NCBI GenBank assembly: GCA_963082975.1 | Contig: OY720345.1 | Coordinates: 34,294,611-34,358,610, forward strand | Length of the DNA: 64,000 bases | Reading direction: 5' to 3' | From: Labia minor | Taxonomy: Eukaryota > Arthropoda > Insecta > Dermaptera > Spongiphoridae | Shown: piece by piece, positions 33,599 through 45,323 of the stretch | Layout: each line of letters starts with the position of its first letter | Position numbering within the stretch: position 1 is the stretch's first letter | The notes under the pieces: model-generated | What the model was told of the DNA's origin: nothing | The model's input: only the letters and a program-made list of their open reading frames with translations | Databases searched by the model: none | Position numbers and translations under genes: made by a program

Positions 33599-34172
33599 CA
33601 TTGATTTCCAATGTGGTCTATATCGATCAAAGGCTGGCGATGACCTAAAAATATATTTTTTGGGGTCTATGAGATGTAAATGAAAGTATACTTATACATG
33701 ATAGAGTGAATCTCCTTTAAGTATAAAACTTGTCAATTAACGACTTAATATTTAAATAGATTAATTAATATCTTATTTTATTAAATATAATTAAATATAA
33801 AATTATATTATAATCGAAACACAAAAAAATATACTTTCAAAATGTAGGATATAATAGAAAGGTTTGATAAATCGGTAAAGAAACATAAGCACCTATTGGA
33901 TAACAACTTTAATAGAAAACTTGATATAAACATAAAATTGGAAATTTTAAAAAAATGTTAATATAAGTGGGATTTTTAAATATAAGTGTGAAATAGATAT
34001 AGTGAAGATTCTATTTGAAAACCCATCTCTCTGGATTTCATATAAAGAAATTTTAAATAAAATAAATAGGTGTTAAAAGGAGTTGAAGAGGAGAATATGT
34101 ACAAATGTAATATTAAATCTATGGACCGATATTACCTAAAACCTAGCGAGCCGAAATATTTGAGGAACCCTG
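33599..34172. mobile_element. hAT-like MITE
   Basis: Perfect 8-bp duplications GATTAGAT flank it at 33591-33598 and 34173-34180. The ends are CATTGATTTCCAA and, complemented, CAGGGTTCCTCAAA, the style of hAT ends. It is 574 bp long with no transposase. Confidence 0.75.
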
Positions 34173-34560
34173 GATTAGATAATAATACCAAACTCTGGAT
34201 TTACTTTGATTTTACTTTTTAATTATAACTCTTAAATATTGTATCCGCTTGATACACCTAATAGCAGCTTATAAGGCCTAAATAAATAAAATAAGACTTT
34301 TATTTTTGAAATCGAAGGGAGGGAAATACATTGAAAGGAATGAATCCCTGATATCTATTAATTTTGCTCGAAGGGCTAAAAAGAGAAATTCATTTAATTA
34401 CGATAGAAACCTCTTCAACTTCTATTGCACCTTGATTAATTTGGGTGGGCTGTATATAAAGGTCTTTTTTAAGATATCAAAGATTCGGTTTGGATTAAAA
34501 AGATTGCTAAACAAAAAAACTGTATTCAATTAACAATATTTAATAATCAAAATTCAATAA

Positions 34561-34832
34561 AAAAAAACCTCTGACTTTGTACGTCCTACGTAAGGACAAC
34601 GCCTATCAAGTCGGTTATATCATTTAGGTGTCCTAGAACGGATCCTACCAACCTTTACCTTGATTTTTTTGATCGGAGGCGCTATCAAGTAGCTTTCCCA
34701 ATTTTGATCCCGGAGGCTGGGTTGACTCCGTCCCATAGACCCCAACTAGAGAAATTCTCTTGCCCGGAACTTGAACCCGGGACCACGACAATGAGAGGCA
34801 GGTTCGCTAACCTCTCACCCTGTGACGCCTTT
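34561..34832 (-). repeat. tRNA-derived SINE, family 2, full length
   Basis: On the minus strand it starts ggcgtcacagggtgagaggt, includes an A-box-like TTAGCGAACC segment and a near-perfect B box GGTTCAAGTTCC. The shared body follows, and it ends in a T run. Perfect 13-bp target duplications CAAAATTCAATAA lie at 34548-34560 and 34833-34845. The tail is T-rich, not A-rich. Other copies: 7628-7846 (+) and 58925-59150 (-). Confidence 0.85.
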
Positions 34833-34861
34833 CAAAATTCAATAACAAATGGTTAATTAAT

Positions 34862-35345
34862 CGCATTATCTGATTGGACCACCAGGATTGGGAAAGAGAT
34901 TTGCCGCCGCTCGTCACCTTGCTGCATTCTTCAGCCGTTGATCTCTCGGCCAATTGATCTAGATATCAATTGATGGTGGACACTCCACAAGTATCCGAAG
35001 GAACCGAACTTGGATCCAAAGCCGCAGAAATGGTCCCCTCTATGAATCAAAGTTGTTTGCCCCCTCAAAGCAAATTTCGAACGTGGAGCCAATTAAAATT
35101 TGGCTCACCCGTGGCTGTAACTTCTCGTTGAGTTTCATCTCCTCTCGGATAGGCTCAGGCTAGGCAGACGGAGGCCCTTAGATGGACGAGCAGCGTGACG
35201 AATTAGACGAGTTTTCGGGTGATATTGAGGTAAACGGTCAAGCGTGCAAGGTGTAAGGTTGCAAGGGGTCAAGGAGTCTCTTAGCATCTGCAGTCCCCTT
35301 TTGTAAGGGTAGGGGCTTATTATACTTCCATTAGGGTGGTAAAGG
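34862..35345. other. Unexplained G+C-richer island
   Basis: About 480 bp (ccgccgctcgtcaccttgct to gtaggggcttattatac) has near-balanced composition in an otherwise A+T-rich intron. All frames are broken by stops, and no rRNA, tRNA or protein motif was recognised. It directly follows the SINE. It may be the leader or LTR of a retroelement, a non-coding exon, or captured sequence. Confidence 0.4.
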
Positions 35346-35478
35346 AAGGAGGTGGTTAAATAATTAATCTATTATAATAAAAATAACTTAGATATTAAAT
35401 TAAATTAACTTCCAAATTTTAGTTATAATTCCAGAATTAATTAATATTTAATTTATTTTTATTCTTAAACCAAAAAAA

Positions 35479-35509
35479 CAATACCTCCCTTACTATCGTC
35501 GATCGGTAA
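35479..35509 (-). mobile_element. P-family 5' tip
   Basis: caatacctcccttactatcg followed by tcgatcggtaa is the first 31 bp of a P element, with no remaining body. Confidence 0.7.
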
Positions 35510-36030
35510 AAAACACAAAAATTGTCAGAGGGTGGGAATTCAAATTATTTCATTAAGATTCGATGCGGAACCAAATATTATTAAGGATTTATGAGATGTA
35601 AATGATAATAATTGATATGATTTCTTTAATATAATATTATGTTTAAAAAAAAGCCATTATAATTATTTTCTTTATCATCAATAATGAGAAAATAATATTT
35701 ATTTACAAATAAAGTAACTTTGGAAGCTAATCAATAATAAGAATTAAAGTTCTTATTAAATCACTCAAGTTTTAATAAGAAATGTGGGGAAATTAAGAGG
35801 GTGATGAAACAATTTACAGAAAATTATTATAAATAAGGAAATTGAATTGTGAACCTATATACTAGTACAAAAGTATTTAAAATCTACTGGATCATCCAAT
35901 AATAAATAAAAAAAAAACACTGATTTTTTTATTAATGAACAAATCATTACGAAATAAGAATTTAATTTCTATAAATAATAAAAATAATAATAATATAAAT
36001 ATAAAAAAATTTATAGAATAAAGAGATAGT
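35510..36030. other. A+T-rich spacer
   Basis: A possible hAT left end (cagagggtgggaattcaaat) lies at about 35524, without a confirmed partner. Otherwise A+T-rich. Confidence 0.3.
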
Positions 36031-36034
36031 AAAA

Positions 36035-36400
36035 ATGGCAGAAAGTAAAGTAGGAAACCTGAAATTTTACATTTTTGAATTTTCGAAAGTTGTGCTGAAT
36101 TGTGCTAATCAAGCACAACAACTTTCTTTAATGGCACAATTTCGTCAGATCAAAACTGTCCGTGGTACAGCCCAAAATAGATTTTGGTTTGCCCGCTAAT
36201 CATTATTTTTATCTTTAATTGCATTTTAATCTCGAACCGTCACAGAAATCCCAATTCTTCGAGTTGAGCTGAATTGTGCCGACCGAGTAATAAAAGGAAC
36301 TGCTGATATAGTTGTATTGAAAAGGGCGTAGCTTGCCAAAAAATGGCAAAAAGTAATGTGGGAAAAACTGAAATTTTACATTTTTGAATTTTCGAAAGTT
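36035..36400. repeat. 57-bp direct repeats 308 bp apart
   Basis: atggca-aaagta-tg-gg then ctgaaattttacatttttga and attttcgaaagtt occurs at 36035-36091 and 36343-36400. Between them is a hairpin (gttgtgct with agcacaac at about 36090-36121). Confidence 0.75.
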
Positions 36401-36479
36401 TTTTCTGGAATTATAAAATGGCGGTGATAACTTCACGCACATGCACATTTATCTTTCTGTTTAATTGTTATTACAATTA

Positions 36480-36563
36480 AGAAAAGTTAATTTCCAAGAG
36501 GGCGCTGAGTAAATTTCTTTCTGGAGAGGGAGCGCTTGGTCAAATAAGTTTGGGAACCACTGG
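36480..36563. mobile_element. hAT-like right end
   Basis: The sequence gggagcgcttgg, then aagtttgggaaccactg, is a hAT-type terminus (complement CAGTGGTTCCCAAACTT). The left end and target duplication were not found. Confidence 0.35.
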
Positions 36564-38088
36564 TATATATATATAGATAATTAAAAAAAATTTAAGCTCG
36601 AAACCCGGGTTTTTAAAGTCTGGTTTCGGGTTTGAAATTTCGAGTCGAGAACCGGGTTTTCAAAACCCGACAAACCATAGAAATAATTACCAAGATGAGT
36701 TAAATTAAAATTATGTGTGATATCTACTACATTACAACCAAAATATATATTTTATGTCTCTTTATTCATAGTTAAGTTAGATTATTAATTGTAATTTATT
36801 AAGTATTCTATAGATTCTATATTTTAATAAAATTATAGTATATATCCAAATCTCGTGATGGCGCCCGCATTCTCCGAATGCGTTGCATGCCCGTTTCCGC
36901 CGGCCCTGATTATACTTACTATATAAACAATATCAGCTAATGTCTGCTAGTCAAAATGGTGGTCAAATGAATGCACGTGACATGATCAACAACAAAAATT
37001 TAAAATAATGTAAATATAAAAAAATTTTATAAAATAACGTTTTTCCAATGGACTAAAAAGAATAAAATAATTTTACTGTAGGCCTGACAAAGTTTATGGA
37101 TGAATTGCTTCATATTCAACGAAAAACGTTGGGCGCATTTAGTTTTATTTATTGATATGAAAAATCAAGTCAAATTTTTGTAATAATAAAAATTTTATTA
37201 AACATATAAACTGACAAATTTTTTTTATCATGCAATAAAATTGATAGGTTAAGTGCTAAGAAATTAATCTTTTATTATTTTTAACTGTAATATATACTTC
37301 TATCAAAATATGTATCAATATTGAAAATAATTTTTATTAAATTATCAATCAAATCCAAAATGGTTGATTATATTAGAAGAAATTTTTTTTTTTTTTTGAA
37401 GAATTTAATTATTTCATTAATTTATATAGAAGTAAGATAAATCTTTGATATCTTTTTTTTATTAAGAAGTAGACAATTGAGTGATTTTTTCTACTTGTAA
37501 AATTATTATAATTCTAATAATTGACTTGAGTGTTCTATTTGAGTGTTGTTATGATGAGAATTTTGATCAAAGCTTTTAAATTCCGATCGGTTGTCACAAA
37601 AGTGAAACGAGATTTTAATGAGAATAAAACAAAGTTGTATATATATAATATCAATAAATAGGAAAGAACTAAACATGAATGCTTAATCAAAAGAAAGCTA
37701 TTAAGAACAACATTAAAGAAAAAAAGTAATTTTTATTCTTCTTAATTTATCATATAATAAATCATATAGTCTAATATTGTTATTGATTTAATGATTCTTA
37801 TTTTTTAAAGATAATTTCTTTCAACTTAATGGGTAACGAGTAGGTAATATATTGAATAGAAGGTGAGATCTACTTCAGGGACTAAAGTGAGTCTATTCCC
37901 ATTCAATCCTCAGAGGTGCGGTTTTGTGTTTTGAATTGGTAGGTATATAAATGATTTCCTGTTTCTTGGGAAAAGAGCTAACAGTATCCAACAAATTTAA
38001 TATTGAATTTAATTACATCTATATTATTTATTTAAAATTTAAATAAATAAAAATTAAGAATTATTTTTGTTTAAGATAGAATATATAA
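36564..38088. other. A+T-rich intron with short palindromic G+C motifs
   Basis: 36590-36680 holds several aacccgggtttt / ggttttcaaaaccc inverted motifs. 36850-36910 is a G+C-rich stretch (tgatggcgcccgcattctcc) of unknown origin. The rest is A+T-rich, with no gene. Confidence 0.4.
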
Positions 38089-38721
38089 AATAAGTTGACC
38101 TGTGGCCAGGTCTGAACCGACCGACAGTTTGAAATAAATTAATTTCCAGCTACAGAAACAATTTCAAATAATTTTAATATATCTATTAATGTAATAAAAA
38201 ACAGATAGGCATATAACATAAATATTTTTAATTTTATTTTATTTATAATATATATGTAAGAACAGGCTGTGACGTCATGAATGGCTGGATGACGTCATAT
38301 AATTTTAAATTAAGAAAAAAACTAATAAAGATGATTTTTCTCGAAGATAAAACAAATACAAAGTGAATGATTCGTGATAATATGTAAAAAATCTCCTCAT
38401 GTGAAATTTGCTGTGAAATAACCCTTTCCTTCCTATCGTCGATCGCTAATACTACCACTTCCGGTTTCCGGATTTGCACCAAAAGTTGATCAATTCATCC
38501 CACTGATGCATTAAGTAAATATACCAAATTTCATCAAAATCGGTTGAGCCGTTCAGGCTGTACACATCTATACGGACAGACAGACGGACGGACGGACAGA
38601 CATCATGCTTAAAATACTTTTTTCTGTTTAGAAAATGCATGATTCGTGGAGATATGTAAAAATCTCCACATGTGAAATTTGGTGTGAAAACAATACCTCC
38701 CTTACTATCGTCGGTCGGTAA
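38089..38721 (-). mobile_element. P-family element, copy 4
   Basis: Full-length minus-strand copy: 3' hairpin (gacctgtggccaggtc in plus view) at 38097, GTCY microsatellite at about 38572-38603 and the 5' tip at 38721. It is separated by only 23 bp from the next P copy, in the same orientation. Confidence 0.82.
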
Positions 38722-39329
38722 AAATTCACATAATTATTTAATTAAATAAGTTGACCTGTGGCCAGGTCCGAACCGACCGACGGTTTGAAATAAATTAATT
38801 TCCAGCTACAGAAACAATTTCAAATAATTTTCATATCTATATATTTAATACGCTAGTGTCCGTCTGTACGCAAAAAACTCCAGAGCCTAAACTACAAGGA
38901 GTAAGGTAACCAAATTTTTCTGAGGTGAAGGGTACCTCAAATGATGAAAAATAAAAAAGAAATTAGAATCTTAGGTAACTCCTGAGCTGAGCTGCGGGTG
39001 TTCCATTTTCCAGAAATATATATAAAGGAGAGCGTTTGTATGTATGTAATTTGTTTACTTTTTTGCTGTCATAGAAACAGATATATATATATATATATAT
39101 TTAATTAGAACCTTTCTCTCTCTCCCTCTATTTAAAATTTTAAAAAATGGAGTGTTCTAGCCAAATTAAGAAATTTAAATGCCTTATGCAACATTGATAG
39201 GTAAATGAATTGGACTGGAAGAGGAGACCTATGATTAGAGAAATTGATGAAAAATCATCCGAAATGTAATTAAACAAAAAAATTCAAGAATTATGATACG
39301 GATACGACTTACATACAATTAACATACAA

Positions 39330-40080
39330 AATGTAGAATTTGAAAAAGTATAAATATTTAAATACTTAAGATCTCTAATCACGAAAGATAATAATATTCG
39401 AGAAGAATTTAAATCGACGTTGTAATTGAGTAAAGGGGCTTATCTCATCAAAGAGGATCAAAATTAAAATATATAAAACAATTATTTTTCATGTTGATCG
39501 ATGATAGGGTGACCATATTTCAAGAACACCAAACCGGGACAAACGGTATTTTTTAGAACTAAATTGAAAAAATTTTGAAAAAAAAAATTAAGAAATGTCC
39601 TAAATATTGAAAAAACGGGACAGTAGGCTGTCCCGAAGACATTTTTGGGACAGTGCACCTAAAGACGGGACGTTTGGTCACCCTATCGATGACTCTGGGA
39701 GACGAGAGTAGATTTGGAGTATTTGTGAGATTAATATTGTTCGCAGCATTTATAGGCCAAAAGAAGATGAGGTCACAGGGGGATGGCGGAAATGGCATAA
39801 CGAGAAATAATTTCCAGATATAGTTAAGGTTATAAAATCAAGAAGGCTGGGATGGGAAGGGGACGTGGTTGGAATTGGAGAAACTAGAAATTGGGAGAAA
39901 CCGATTGGGAAACATCCGGTGGAAGACCAAGGACCAAGGTGGGTGGACAATGAAGGAAGGGACATGGGAGAGATGGGACAGGGTAGGATTTGGTTGTAGC
40001 TCAGGATAGGGACGCTTAGAGAAATGTGGATTTTGCGGCTAAGAACTTTCGAAAACTGTAGAGACACAGAGTTAGATAAA
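39330..40080 (+). pseudogene. LINE fragment captured inside Helitron E
   Basis: RT thumb and C-terminal LINE region (gtagaatttgaaaaagta, aggaccaaggtgggtggac, gctcaggatagggacgctt, gcggctaagaactttcg) in the same order as 18060-18640, with many frame breaks. It is shared with Helitron F, where it lacks the MITE. Confidence 0.72.
39505..39684. mobile_element. 180-bp MITE inside the captured LINE
   Basis: The ends TAGGGTGACCATAT and, complemented, AGGGTGACCAAACG are inverted. ATCGATGA at 39497-39504 and 39685-39692 is an 8-bp target duplication, hAT-like. It also contains an internal 8-bp-stem hairpin (cgggacag-tagg-ctgtcccg). Confidence 0.75.
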
Positions 40081-41412
40081 TATAACATATACAATAATAA
40101 TATATAATTAATTTACTGATTAAATTAAAATATATTTTACAAGAAAACAAATACATGTCTTATCAACTTATACTGATTGAAACAAAATGGATGAAAATCT
40201 TTTACATACAGACTTTCAACCAAATACTATGTATCACTCGGGGGCACAGGGGGCGGAGCCCCCGTCTAGGTGTGAAGAGCGCCGAAGGCGCTCGGAGCAG
40301 CTAGTATCTATTAATGTAATAAAAAACAGATATGGATACATAAATAATAAATATAAACATTTTTAATTTTATTTTATTTATAATATATATGCAAGACCAG
40401 GCTGTGACGTCATGCATGGCTGGATGACGTCATATAATTTTAAATCAAGAAAAAACTAATAAATATGATTTTTTTCGAGGATAAAACCAATACAAAATGC
40501 ATGATTCGTGGTGATATATAAAAAAATCTCCTTTGGTGTGAAAATAACCCTTTCCTTCCTATCGTCGATCGCTAATACTACCACTTCCGGTTTACGGAAT
40601 TGCACCAAAAGTTGATCAATTCATCCCACTGATGCATTAAGTAAATATACCAAATTTCATCAAAATCGGTTGAGCCGTTCAGGCTGTACACATCTATACG
40701 GACGGACAGACGGACGGACAGACAGACGGACAGACATCATGCTAAAAATACTTTTTTCTGTTTAGAAAATGCATGATTCGTGGAGATATGTAAAAATCTC
40801 CATATGTGAAATTTGGTGTGAAAACAATACCTCCCTTACTATCGTCGGTCGGTAAAAATTAAAATATAATTATTTTAAATCAATTTTTATTTTACTGTTT
40901 TTTATTATTTTACTGTTTTTTAGTTATTTATTTTATTTTCAATGTCTTTAAAAAGAAAATATAATCTTTTATATAAATTAAAAAAGAACGGAGTGCATTT
41001 CAACATTTCTTTTTTTTAACAGGATATTATAATATACCTTACCTATATTTAAAATCTCTGTGTGTGTGTGTGTGTAATTAATAAGAAAGCAAAAGCTTAA
41101 AATGAAGTTTTTGAAATACGAATTTATATTTTACAATTTTTTATAAATTATAAATACTTATATATATTTTTAAAAAATCTAATTAAGTTAATATACATGT
41201 TCTTTATATTTGTTAAAATATATTTAAAATTTTTTTTTGTATTTTCTATTCAGAATATATGTATGAATTATCAAGAATTGGTCTAGATATTACATTATAT
41301 ATTTAATAAAAATTCAAAGTTAATTATTTTAACAGGGTATGCAGTTGAATAAATTTCGGTTGACTAAATATAATATGACAAATGAACTTAAAGTATGGCT
41401 TTAATATCATTT

Positions 41413-42216
41413 TTACCGACCGATAGGAAGGTAAGAATTGTTTTCATACCAAATTACATGAGGATATTTTTTTACATATCTTCACGAATCATGATGCATT
41501 TTGTTATTAGAAAAAAGTATTTTTAGCATGATGTCTGTCCGTCCGTCCATCTGACCATTGCATGTCCGTATAGACGTGTATAGCTTGAACGGCTCAACTG
41601 ATTCTGATCAAATTTGGTTGATTAACTTAATGCATCAGTATCATGAATTCATCAACTTTCGGTATATATTGTAATGATTTTTTTATAAAAGGTGAATTAT
41701 TAAAGGGGGGAAATTTTAAGAAAAAGAATAATGTTTGGTCTCAAATGTGTATTGGGCAAAGGTTGGACTTTGAATTGGCGTGAACTGACCCGGAGAGCTG
41801 GACTAAAATAAAAGAGAAAAAAATTAAATTTAAAATTAAGAATTAAAAATTTATTATAAGATTGATTATATTTAATGTTTAAATATAAACTTTTAAAACT
41901 GTTAGATTTAAATATAAACTTTTAAATCTAGTTTTTTTTTATACAAAAAAGTTATTTAATATTTATTTATTAAAAAAAAATCCGTTATATAAAAATTAAA
42001 GAGATATCAATATTTGTTGTGAATTAAAATAATTTTTCTTTTAATTCTTTGAATAAAAAAAATAAAAAAATAATAATAAATAAAATAAAAAAATAATAAT
42101 AAAAAAAAATTCAATTTATAATTCAATTTTTTTTTATTATACTTTATAATTATATAATGTTTGGAAATTAATTTATTTCAAATCGTCGGTCGGTTCTGTG
42201 CCTGGCCACAGCTCAT
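41413..42216 (+). mobile_element. P-family subgroup 2, diverged and partly replaced
   Basis: The start TTACCGACCGATAGGAAGG and a GTCY run at about 41537-41560 are followed by unrelated A+T sequence from about 41670. The 3' end reappears at 42160-42216 (cgtcggtcggttctgtgcct, hairpin tgtgcctggccacagctca). Whether both ends belong to one insertion is inferred. Confidence 0.5.
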
Positions 42217-43282
42217 ATTTATATTTTCATTTATCCCTAATCTCAATACTAAATAATAAATAAGGTTAATTTTGACGTTTTATGTGATGCAATTTATTTA
42301 TATATAAACTCCAATTTGATTTAAAAAATTTCTAAATAATAAATTTATACAAATGATTGTAAAAAAAAAATAATGAGAAAGTAACGACAAATTAATATTG
42401 TTACTTAGTGAAAATAAAAAGTACAAAATAGTTAATGGTTTTAATGGAAAGTAGACCGAAAATACATGTAAGTAAAGAGAGAATCCGGTTGAACTGATTT
42501 TGTAGAATTGAAACCCATTAAGTGACGTTGGACCCCCAAGAGAGGGAAAGAGAGAAGATAGTCAGTCACCATTCACTCTGAGTGCTTTGCTCTGTTGAGC
42601 CAGGAGGGGGTCTACAAACGTACCGGGAAAATGAAAATGTCTCTCTTACTGGAAATTATCATTAATACTATTAATACATCGATACAACTTTAGTACTTTC
42701 AATAATTTAGCTAAATAAGATTAAGTAAATTACTTTTATATTATCTATTTTTTTAATAATGGGTTTATATGGTAAAAAAAAGAGAAATTTTTAAAAGTTA
42801 AAAAACAATATCACTGTAATACTACTAATAATCAAATATATAATAATAGTAATATATCTAAATAATTAATATTTATTTTAAAAAGGAAATTTTGACAAAT
42901 AATTGTAAATGAAAGCTAAAATAATAATTAGAGAAATTATATATAATATAAATAAATAATATACAAACATCATAAATTTAATAATATTTACTTTTAATTT
43001 GATATAATTAAATTTATTGTATTTATTTAATTTATTTAGATAATTTTACTATAAACAGTGAAATTCTAATAAAAAATATTTGATTAATTTAGGAAATGTA
43101 TTGACATGAATTTATTGAAACACTATGAGACCAAATTTGCTTGTAAAAAATAAATAAATAAAACTATTTTCAAGCATATTTTAAATAAATATATAAATAT
43201 AAATTTAATAATAAAATAATCATTACTTCTAGGTATTATATCTAAATTTTTGATTAAAATTTTTTGAGGTTATCAACTATTT
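42217..43282. other. A+T-rich spacer with one island
   Basis: 42480-42650 is less A+T-rich (gaatccggttgaactg, gttggacccccaagagaggg, gagccaggagggggtctac) and unrecognised. The rest is simple A+T. Confidence 0.35.
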
Positions 43283-43760
43283 TTACCGACCGACGATAGT
43301 AAGGGAGGTATTGTTTTCACACCAAATTTCACATGTGGAGATTTTTACATATCTCCACGAATCATGCATTTTCTTAACAGAAAAAGTATTTTTAGCATGA
43401 TGTCTGTCCGTCCGTCCGTCTGTCTGTCCGTCCGTCCGTCCGTATAGATGTGTACAGCCTGAACGGCTCAACGGATTTTGATGAAATTTGGTATATTTAC
43501 TTAATGCATCAGTGGGATGAATTGATCAACTTTTGGTGCAAATCCGGAAACCGGAAGTGGAAGTATTAGCGATCGACGATAGGAAGGTAAGGGTTATTTT
43601 CGCACCAAATTTCACATGAGGAGATTTTTTACATATCATCACGAATCATTCACTTTGCATTAATAGATATATTAAAGTTATTTGAAATTGTTTCTGTACC
43701 TGGAAATTAATTTATTTCAAACCGTCGGTCGGTTCGGACCTGGCCACAGGTCAACTTATT
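43283..43760 (+). mobile_element. P-family element, copy 6, internally deleted
   Basis: Both ends are intact, but the segment between cactttg (43654) and cattaatagatat (about 43660) is missing. This removes the tgacgtcat region. The GTCY microsatellite is at 43405-43443. Confidence 0.82.
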
Positions 43761-44780
43761 TTCTCTGGAAATTAGTTTTTAAAATTAGTTAAAAAAAAAA
43801 AATAATAATATTTGAAGGTACAGATAAAAAAATATCTATTACTTTAAATTCATAAATATATACGGTTGTTTTTAGATAAATAAAAAGCAAAATTGATACT
43901 ATAGAATCCTTTTTTGATCTTTTCATATATCTATGTTAACTTTGCTCTTTTATTTAAATTTTTTAAAAATACAAAATATACTAATCATTCTTAGTATTTA
44001 TTCTTTTAAATGAGTTCATTCGTTTGTTGTTATTGTTCTTTTATATTTAATCCTATTTCATTTAAAATTTAACAAGTTTTTGTATTGATATCATGATTTA
44101 TCAAAAATGTCATACAGAGATATATAAAAAAGTTGAATTAATTTGTTACTCTTTAATTAGTGTGCTCTTTATTATATGCATAATGAAATTTTAATTAAAA
44201 ATATCATAATTTTTTTAATATATAATATGAAATTAGTTTATTTATGAAATCATTTTTTTAATTTCGGTTTATAGAGCTCAAGGATAAATAAACAACATAC
44301 ACCCAAACAAAATACTTTTATAATAAAAATAATATATATTATATAAACAAAAAACTATATGATTTTATTAAATTTGTTCCTTTTGTTTTTTGGATCAAAG
44401 GTAAAAATAATTTTATATTATCAAATAATTTAATTAAAAAAAAATTGAGAATTTTCAGAATAAAATTATAATTAAATAAGTATTTAAAAATTCTATTAAT
44501 ATTTTATATTTATATTTTCTACGACTCATAGAGATAATTAATTTTAAATTTATATTAAATTCCAGAGAGTTTTTTATTTCTATATTATAATATACAAATA
44601 AAAAAACATAATATATCACAAATTAATATGAAAATAATGAGGAATAAAGAAATATCATTGAAATTGACAATGAGAACAGGTAAAAGAGAAAAATAGTCAA
44701 TACTTTCTTTCTGATCAAAATGGCTCCTTCTATGGTTAACAATTACTATAATTAATTTATGATCTGTTCTCGAAAAAAAT
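43761..44780. other. A+T-rich spacer
   Basis: Simple A+T sequence. A small R-like phrase (gagctcaaggataaa) occurs at about 44276. No gene. Confidence 0.45.
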
Positions 44781-44786
44781 AATACT

Positions 44787-45148
44787 ACCTCCGTTCCATA
44801 ATAATTGTCAGACTTGGATACTTTTGAAAATGTATGCTATTTAAGTAATTTTTTAAAAGATTTGCTATATTTGTACTGTATTAATTATTTTTTAAAAGTG
44901 CAAATTTAAGAAAAAAATTAAAGAAATATAGTTCTAATAGTATTCCACATTACTTGTCTCATTTCGACTTACAGTGTGAATGTGCTCTTTTTAAAAATTA
45001 ATGATTCTACTTTACAAGATGAACTTGTAAAAGAAGGTTGGAGTCTATAATTGAAATCTCAATCTCCGAATAGTCCTGACCTAAATTTAAAAGTCTAAAC
45101 ATAGAAGATATGCTACTTAAAAGTGATCAAAAAAGAAGGAATTTTAAC
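44787..45148 (+). pseudogene. Plant-type mariner-like remnant (NSPDLN motif), truncated
   Basis: After a TA it begins CTACCTCCGTTCC, which resembles the inverted ends of Stowaway and plant-type mariner elements. About 240 bp later a broken frame reads QDELVKEGWSL, then LKSQSPNSPDLN, resembling the GW-(I/L)-L--QP-NSPDLN segment around the third catalytic aspartate of those transposases. It ends where the pogo-like element at 45151 is inserted, and no right end was found beyond 46763. Confidence 0.45.
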
Positions 45149-45323
45149 TAGGGGAGAGTTGGCTAATGAGGACTGGTTGTCTAAATAGCTTATTATTTAC
45201 CTATTTTATTCTGTATTTACTGATTGTTGGCGACATTTAGTTTTAAATAGATAAAGTAAATAACATATTGATATAAAAGGCAAAAAATCTAAGGAAACTT
45301 GGCGGTTCATGTGTTTCAAATTA

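Larger units (their letters stand above)
38836..40304 (+). mobile_element. Helitron with captured LINE fragment, copy E
   Basis: The 5' end is TCTATATATTTAATACG. The 3' end has hairpins GGGGGCGGAGCCCCC and GAGCGCCGAAGGCGCTC, then GGAGCAGCTAG. The preceding host base is A and the next is T, with no target duplication, exactly as Helitrons insert. The length is 1,469 bp and it is non-autonomous. It contains LINE sequence at 39330-40080, which in turn holds a MITE at 39505-39684. Confidence 0.88.
38745..40855 (-). mobile_element. P-family element, copy 5, split by a Helitron
   Basis: The two parts 38745-38835 and 40305-40855 join into one full P element. The joint reads tttcatatatctattaatg, identical to the uninterrupted copy at 45405-45430. 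The GTCY microsatellite is at about 40698-40735. Confidence 0.85.

Noticed and set aside
39750-40094. Minus-strand 114-codon frame (MYMLYLSNSVSLQFSKVL...), repeated at 27840-28148
   Set aside because: It is the antisense of the captured LINE fragment. Similarity between the two loci is due to Helitron copying, not a conserved protein.
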